The notes beneath the pieces were generated by a model that saw only the letters and a program-made list of their open reading frames with translations, was not told the DNA's origin and did not search any database. Source: DASRIA01 sp963816975 (GTDB lineage: Bacteria; Actinomycetota; Thermoleophilia; Solirubrobacterales; JBBDJG01). From it: DNA of 64,000 nt. A program made the position numbers and the translations under genes. The DNA is taken from assembly GCA_963816975.1 (NCBI GenBank), contig CAWFMD010000006.1:1178001-1242000 (forward strand). Direction: 5' to 3'. How positions within the stretch are numbered: the first letter of the stretch is position 1; every line of letters begins with the position of its first letter. Of the stretch, positions 59,449 to 64,000 are shown piece after piece.

Positions 59449-61337
59449 AGGGCCCGGTCCGCAGGTACACGCCCCGCACAACGCTGTAGGCAGGCTTCTT
59501 GCGCCCGAAATCGTCGATCAGGCCCTTCTCGTTCACCGGCGGGTGCGGGGAACGGGTTTCCGCCCGCCCAGCCTGGCTTCACGCGGAAGTCCCGCAGGTT
59601 CCAGATCAGCGCCCCGCTGACGAACGGCTTGGAGGCGAACACGCCCAGGTGGTACTGCAGGAAGTCGGATTGGAACTCGAAGGTCCCCTTCTCCGTGACC
59701 GGGCCCGAGCGGTTCGCCTCCGCGCCGAACTCGGTGATCACGAGCGCCTGGTTCGGGTAGTCGGAGTGCAGCCGGTTCAGGTAGCCGCTGAGCTGCGCGC
59801 GATCGGCGATCGTGCCACGCGGCCCGTTGTACCAGCCGAAGTAGTCGTTGATCCCGAGCACGTCCAGCTCGAGGTAGATCCGCTGTTTCTCGACGGTCGG
59901 GAAGCCGGACGTGGCGAGGCCGACGAGCCGCGTGGGGTCGAGGCTCGCGACTGTGCGCTCGGCCTTGCGGATGTACTTGCGCAGCCCCGTGCCGGGCCGC
60001 GAGGCGTTCTCGTTGCCGATGCTCCACACGGCCACCGAGGGGTGGTTGACGTCGCGCTGGATCTCGCTGCGAAGCATGCGCAGGGCCTTGTGCCGCACCT
60101 CGGCGATCGCGAACAGTCTGCTCGCCATCCGGAAGACGGGTATCTCCGACCACACGAGGATGCCGTAGCGGTCGGCAAGCTCGAGGGTGTAGGGGTGGAA
60201 GGGGTAATGCGAGCGCGTGATCGTGGCGCGCAGGTCGCGCAGGTGGCCGATGTTCTCGCGCAGCTGCCCCGGCGTGAGCGCCGCGCCGCGGCTGAGCGAG
60301 TCCTCGTGCATGCTGGCCCCGCGCAGGTTCACGTCGCGGAAGTTCAGCTGGATGCGCCCCAGGCGGCTGACCCTGAGGCTGCGCACGCCGGTGTGGACCG
60401 TGTGCTGCTGCACGACTCTCCCCGTCGAGGTGCGCAGCTCCAGGCGGCCCGTGTACAGGTAGGGCCGCGCAGGGCTCCACAGCCGCGGGTCGCGGATCCG
60501 CACGCGTGCCCGGAAACGGCGCTCCCCGCGTCCCGGCACGCGGTGCGCGCGGAAGCGGAGGCGCCGGTCGCCGAACCTCCCGTGGATGCGGGCGGTGGCG
60601 CCCTTGGTGTTGACGTTCCTGACCGTCACCTGCACCCGGATCGTGGCGGCGCACGTGCGGCATCGCAGGCTCGGCAGGTAGGCGACCTGCGCGAAGTCGA
60701 ACTGGTCCACGCGCCGCAGGTAGACCTCGCGGAGGATGCCGTTGTAGTTCCACCAGCCGCCCTCGAACGCGCCCGATGCGCGCTGGGACAGCGGCGGGAT
60801 GTCGAACTTCTGGCGGCGGCTGTCGACCCGCACCACGAGCCGGTTGGTCCCGCGCCGGCGCACGCTCTTGGCGCGCAGCTCGAACGGCAGGTACGCGCCT
60901 ACGTGGGTGCCCAGCGGCTTGCCGTTCAGCCACACCCGCGCGCGATAGTTGACGGACTCGAAGCGCAGCACCCACTTCGAGGACTCCGACGCGCGGGGCA
61001 GCCGGAAGTCCTTGCGGTACCAGTGAACGCTGCCGATGTAGCTGGCGTTCGAGAAGTCGCCGGCGTTCGCGGCGTCGGGCACGGTGGTCGGCGTCCAGCC
61101 GGAAAGGCTCTGCTGGACCTGCAGACGCTCTGCGATCCCCGCGTCGGCCGGGTCCGCGCGGTGATGCCACCCGCCGGCCAGCAGATAGCGGCCCGAGGGC
61201 CCGTCACGGTAGACGGCGCCGGGCTTGGGCCGATCGGCCGCGCCCGCGGGGGTCGCGGCGACGCAGACGAGCAGCGAGCACAACCAGGAAACCCCTGCGA
61301 GGCGGCTCATGAGGCCGAAAAGGTAAAGGTTCGACAT
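59441..61337 (-). CDS. Secreted glycoside hydrolase family 2 enzyme, with a frame break near its end
   Basis: Signal peptide (LAGVSWLCSLLVCVAATPAG), N-terminal sugar-binding sandwich (WYRKDFRLPRASESSKWVLR, VNYRARVWLNGKPLGTHVGA), an Ig-like domain, then the TIM barrel with acid/base E443 in VWSIGNENAS and nucleophile E536 in VITEFGAEAN: a beta-galactosidase/glucuronidase-type retaining enzyme. After WNLRDFRVKPGWAGGNP the frame breaks at a GGGG run (59547-59550 on the plus strand). Removing one base gives the expected ending NEKGLIDDFGRKKPAYSVVR and a TAG at 59441, about 631 residues. As read, it instead runs out of frame through the HxlR gene to 59319. An assembly insertion is the likely cause. 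Substrate unknown. Confidence 0.88.
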
Positions 61338-61415
61338 GCCATACCCGCCGGTTCCGCACTACGCTTCAAATCCCTTTCCCGCCCGGCCCCGCGAGGCCCC
61401 TGTCAGGAGGAGCCC

Positions 61416-62594
61416 TTGAACGAAGTCGTGATCACCGCCGCCGCCCGCACCGCCGTAGGTCGTTACGGAGGAAGCCTGAAGGGTGTGTCGCCCACGGACT
61501 TGGGTGCGAAGGCCGTGCAGGCCGCGCTCGAGCGGGCGGCGATCGATCCAGCGCAGGTGGATCAGGTCGTGTTCGGAAACGTGATCCACTCGGCTCCCGA
61601 GGACATGTACATGGCCCGCGTGGTCGCGATCAAGGCGGCGATTCCCAAGGAGGTGCCGGCATTCACCGTGAACCGGTTGTGCGGCACGGGCGTCCAGGCG
61701 ATCGTGTCCGCAGCCCAGACCATCGCGACCGGTGAGGCGGACGTGGCCGTCGCCGGCGGCGCCGAGTCGATGAGCCGCGGCCCGTACTGGATGCCGGATG
61801 CCCGCTGGGGCGCGCGCATGGGCGACACGGGGGTCGTCGATCCGGTTGTGGGCGGCCTCACCGATCCGTTCGACAAGATCCACATGGGAGTCACGGCCGA
61901 GAACCTGGCCGAGTCGCACGACATCAGCCGCGAGCAGCAGGACGAGTTCTCGGTCGAGTCGCACCAGCGCGCCGCCCGCGCGCAGGAGCAGGGCCTGTTC
62001 GACGACGAGATCGTCCCGATCGAGCTCGAGTCGAAGAAGGGAACCAGCGAGTTCGTCAAGGACGAGCACGTGCGGCCCGACGCGACGATGGAGGGGCTCG
62101 GCAAGCTGAAGCCCGTGTTCAAGCCGGATGGGACCGTCACCGCCGGCAACGCGTCCGGCATGAACGATGCCGGCGCCGCGGTCGTGCTGATGTCCGCGCA
62201 GAAGGCGGAGGAGCTCAACGCGCCCGTGCGCGCGCGCATCCTGTCCTACTCGTATTGCGGCGTGGACCCACGGATCATGGGAATCGGCCCTGTCCCCGCG
62301 GTGCGCAAGGCGATGCAGCGCGCCGGCCGGTCGCTCGACGATGTCGAGGTGATCGAGCTGAACGAGGCGTTCGCCGCTCAGTCACTGGCCGTGATCAAGG
62401 ACCTCGACCTCGATCGCGAGAAGGTGAACCCCAACGGCGGCGCGATCGCCCTCGGGCATCCGATCGCGGCCACGGGCGCGGTGATCACCGCGAAGATCCT
62501 CTACGAGATGGAACGGCGCGATCAGGACCTCGGGCTCGTGACGCTGTGCATCGGTGGGGGCCAGGGGATCGCGATGCTGCTCAGTCGCAACTAG
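61416..62594 (+). CDS. Acetyl-CoA acyltransferase (thiolase)
   Basis: 392 residues from TTG behind AGGAGGAG; the very long reading upstream in this frame is antisense shadow of the GH2 gene. Thiolase motifs are the nucleophilic cysteine in VNRLCGTGVQAIVSAAQ, ELNEAFAAQS, GGAIALGHPIAATGAV (His) and TLCIGGGQGIAM (second Cys). It either condenses two acetyl-CoA or cleaves 3-ketoacyl-CoA; the sequence alone does not separate these roles. It leads a same-strand run with an SCP2-like lipid carrier and an aldehyde dehydrogenase. Confidence 0.96.
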   Translation: MNEVVITAAARTAVGRYGGSLKGVSPTDLGAKAVQAALERAAIDPAQVDQVVFGNVIHSAPEDMYMARVVAIKAAIPKEVPAFTVNRLCGTGVQAIVSAAQTIATGEADVAVAGGAESMSRGPYWMPDARWGARMGDTGVVDPVVGGLTDPFDKIHMGVTAENLAESHDISREQQDEFSVESHQRAARAQEQGLFDDEIVPIELESKKGTSEFVKDEHVRPDATMEGLGKLKPVFKPDGTVTAGNASGMNDAGAAVVLMSAQKAEELNAPVRARILSYSYCGVDPRIMGIGPVPAVRKAMQRAGRSLDDVEVIELNEAFAAQSLAVIKDLDLDREKVNPNGGAIALGHPIAATGAVITAKILYEMERRDQDLGLVTLCIGGGQGIAMLLSRN

Positions 62595-62646
62595 GGGCCG
62601 CGATACGCTTCCGGCGTTGATTCAGAGAGCGAGTCGAGGAGGAGAA

Positions 62647-63066
62647 GTGGCGGTCTTCAAAGACGACCAAGAGGTGTACCGGTACATCGGGAAGCTGTTC
62701 CAGGACCTCACGACCGACGAGGAGCTGTCGCCCAAGTTCCGCCGGGCGGACACGATCGTCCAGTACCGCTACTCCAACCCCGACTCACAGATCACGGTGA
62801 AGATGAAGGAGGGCGAGGAAGGGCAGGTCGACTTCGGCCCCACGGAGATGCAGCCCGAGATCGTGATGTCGATGGACGCCGACACCGCGCACCGGTTCTG
62901 GCTCGGCAAGGTGAACGTCACGATGGCGCTCGCCAAGGGCCAGATGCGGGCGAAGGGCCCGGTGGCCAAGATCCTGAAGCTGGTGCCGCTGGTCAAGCCC
63001 GTCTTTCCGCGCTACCACGCCATGCTCGCGCAGGACAACCGCGACGACCTGCTGAAGGCGGCCTGA
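62647..63066 (+). CDS. SCP2 sterol-carrier-domain protein
   Basis: 139 residues from GTG behind GAGGAGGAG. PDSQITVKMKEGEEGQVDFG and VMSMDADTAHRFWLGKVNVT, then GQMRAKGPVAKILKLVPLVK are typical of SCP2-fold lipid-binding proteins, which hold acyl-CoA or other hydrophobic ligands. It lies 52 bp after the thiolase and one base before the aldehyde dehydrogenase, so the three probably act on the same lipid-derived substrates. Confidence 0.88.
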   Translation: MAVFKDDQEVYRYIGKLFQDLTTDEELSPKFRRADTIVQYRYSNPDSQITVKMKEGEEGQVDFGPTEMQPEIVMSMDADTAHRFWLGKVNVTMALAKGQMRAKGPVAKILKLVPLVKPVFPRYHAMLAQDNRDDLLKAA

Positions 63067-63067
63067 C

Positions 63068-64000
63068 GTGGCTGTCGACGCACGCACGCGCGCCGAGGTC
63101 ACCCACTACAAGAACTACATCGGCGGCGAGTGGGTGGATGCGGTCTCCGGCGACACCTTCGACGTGATCAACCCCGCCACCGAAGAGGTGTTCGCGACGG
63201 TCCCCGGTGGCGGACGCGAGGACGCCCAGAATGCGATTGCGGCGGCGCGGGCGGCCTTCGACTCCGGCGTCTGGAGCGGCATCGACCCCGAGGAGCGCAA
63301 GCGCATCATGCTGTCCGTGGTGGAGCGCGTGGCGGCCGCGGAGGACGAGCTGGCGACCCTCGAGACGATGCAGGCCGGCATGACGATCCGCGCCACGAGC
63401 ACGGTCGTGATCGGCTACTGCGTGCAGCACTGGGACTACTTCGCGCGCCAGGCGACGCGGCCCATGCAGGAGGCGCTGGAGCCGGTCACCTATCCCACGC
63501 ACTCCTACAACTTCGTGCTGCGCGATCCCGTGGGCGTGTGCGCCGGCATCATCCCGTGGAACTTTCCGCTCGTGATGGCGGTCTGGAAGCTGGCGCCGGC
63601 GCTCGCGATGGGCAACACGTGTGTGTTGAAGCCGGCTTCCAACACCCCGCTGACTGCGCTGAAGCTGGCGGAGATACTCGATGACACCGAGCTGCCCAAG
63701 GGCGTCGTGAACATCATCACGGGCAGCGGATCGACGGTCGGCGAAGAGCTTGCGTCGCATCCCGACGTCGACAAGGTGGCGTTCACCGGGTCGACCGTCG
63801 TGGGGCGGCGCATCATGCAGCTCGCCTCGAGCACGATCAAGAAGACGACGCTCGAACTGGGTGGCAAGTCCCCGAACATCGTCTACGACGACGCTGACAT
63901 GGAGCAGGCCGTCGACGGCGCGCTGTGGGCCACGTTCTTCCACCAGGGCCAGATCTGCGAGTCGGGGACGCGCCTGCTCGTGCCCGCGTCCATCCACGAC
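63068..64000 (+). CDS. Aldehyde dehydrogenase, N-terminal 311 residues (runs off the right edge)
   Basis: A GTG one base after the SCP2 stop opens a frame with no stop to the window end. NYIGGEWVDAVSGDTFDVIN, the NAD-site PWNFPLVMAVWKLAPALAMG, KPASNTPLTALKLAE, FTGSTVVGRRI, the general base in LELGGKSPNIV and catalytic cysteine in FHQGQICESGTR are all present. The missing part is the C-terminal third. It oxidises an aldehyde to an acid with NAD(P)+; the substrate is unknown but probably linked to the thiolase/SCP2 pair. Confidence 0.93.
   Translation, partial: MAVDARTRAEVTHYKNYIGGEWVDAVSGDTFDVINPATEEVFATVPGGGREDAQNAIAAARAAFDSGVWSGIDPEERKRIMLSVVERVAAAEDELATLETMQAGMTIRATSTVVIGYCVQHWDYFARQATRPMQEALEPVTYPTHSYNFVLRDPVGVCAGIIPWNFPLVMAVWKLAPALAMGNTCVLKPASNTPLTALKLAEILDDTELPKGVVNIITGSGSTVGEELASHPDVDKVAFTGSTVVGRRIMQLASSTIKKTTLELGGKSPNIVYDDADMEQAVDGALWATFFHQGQICESGTRLLVPASIHD

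Noticed and set aside
59499..61415. Huge N-terminal extension of the thiolase frame
   Set aside because: Antisense to GH2; the TTG at 61416 with AGGAGGAG starts the thiolase.

Overview
The window is 64 kb of high-GC bacterial chromosome with dense, mostly forward-strand coding and frequent GTG and TTG starts. Its backbone is the universal transcription/translation block: rpmG-secE-nusG-rplK-rplA-rplJ-rplL-rpoB-rpoC, then rpsL-rpsG-fusA-tuf, then the merged S10/spc/alpha clusters (rpsJ through rplQ, truA), then surE and ligA. Gene order, zinc-type L33, L36, S14 and S4, TANNNT-type -10 boxes and a lineage-looking family of exported proteins fit an actinobacterium, most likely class Thermoleophilia (Solirubrobacterales-like). 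The class assignment is inference from sequence style, not a database match.

Region 1 (1-8.0 kb) is accessory and surface-oriented. It holds a truncated family-4 glycosyltransferase, a 790-residue multi-membrane protein with a beta-sandwich-like tail, an anchored small protein, and three paralogous secreted cysteine-rich proteins that all end in GIFIP. An exported TlpA-like thioredoxin lies between the second and third copies. The third copy carries four extra propeller-like repeats. Region 2 (8.1-19.7 kb) is the rif/L10 region with an L10 leader and an rplL-rpoB hairpin. Region 3 (19.7-24.4 kb) has a HAD-like protein, a DMT-type transporter, rpsL-rpsG, and an MFS transporter overlapping a small membrane protein. 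Region 4 (24.5-45.0 kb) is fusA, tuf and the long ribosomal-protein cluster with secY, adk, map and rpoA. infA is not in its usual place between map and rpmJ. Several ribosomal proteins (L22, S17, L5, S5, S3, L10) carry long low-complexity tails.

Region 5 (45.0-64.0 kb) is mixed housekeeping and regulation: surE, ligA, a LuxR-HTH/membrane/PBP4-peptidase fusion, an R2lox-like di-metal oxidase, a patatin-like lipase, a long-chain acyl-CoA ligase, an ECF-type sigma factor fused to its own zinc anti-sigma motif and a membrane anchor, tRNA-Pro(CGG), an esterase, Mn-type superoxide dismutase, an AhpD-like protein divergent from an HxlR regulator across a perfect palindrome, a secreted GH2 glycosidase, and a thiolase/SCP2/aldehyde dehydrogenase run that leaves the window.

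The most unusual content is two regulators in which a cytoplasmic transcription module is covalently joined to a membrane segment and an exported domain: the LuxR-PBP4 fusion at 47.9-49.6 kb and the sigma/anti-sigma protein at 54.7-56.2 kb. Next comes the three-copy exported cysteine-rich family with its adjacent thioredoxin. At least seven or eight genes appear to have leaderless-type promoters. Three genes (secE, rplJ, the GH2 gene) carry single-base frame breaks, two of them in homopolymers, which look like assembly errors. One of these makes rplJ and rplL look falsely fused. No CRISPR array, prophage, insertion sequence or rRNA gene was seen.
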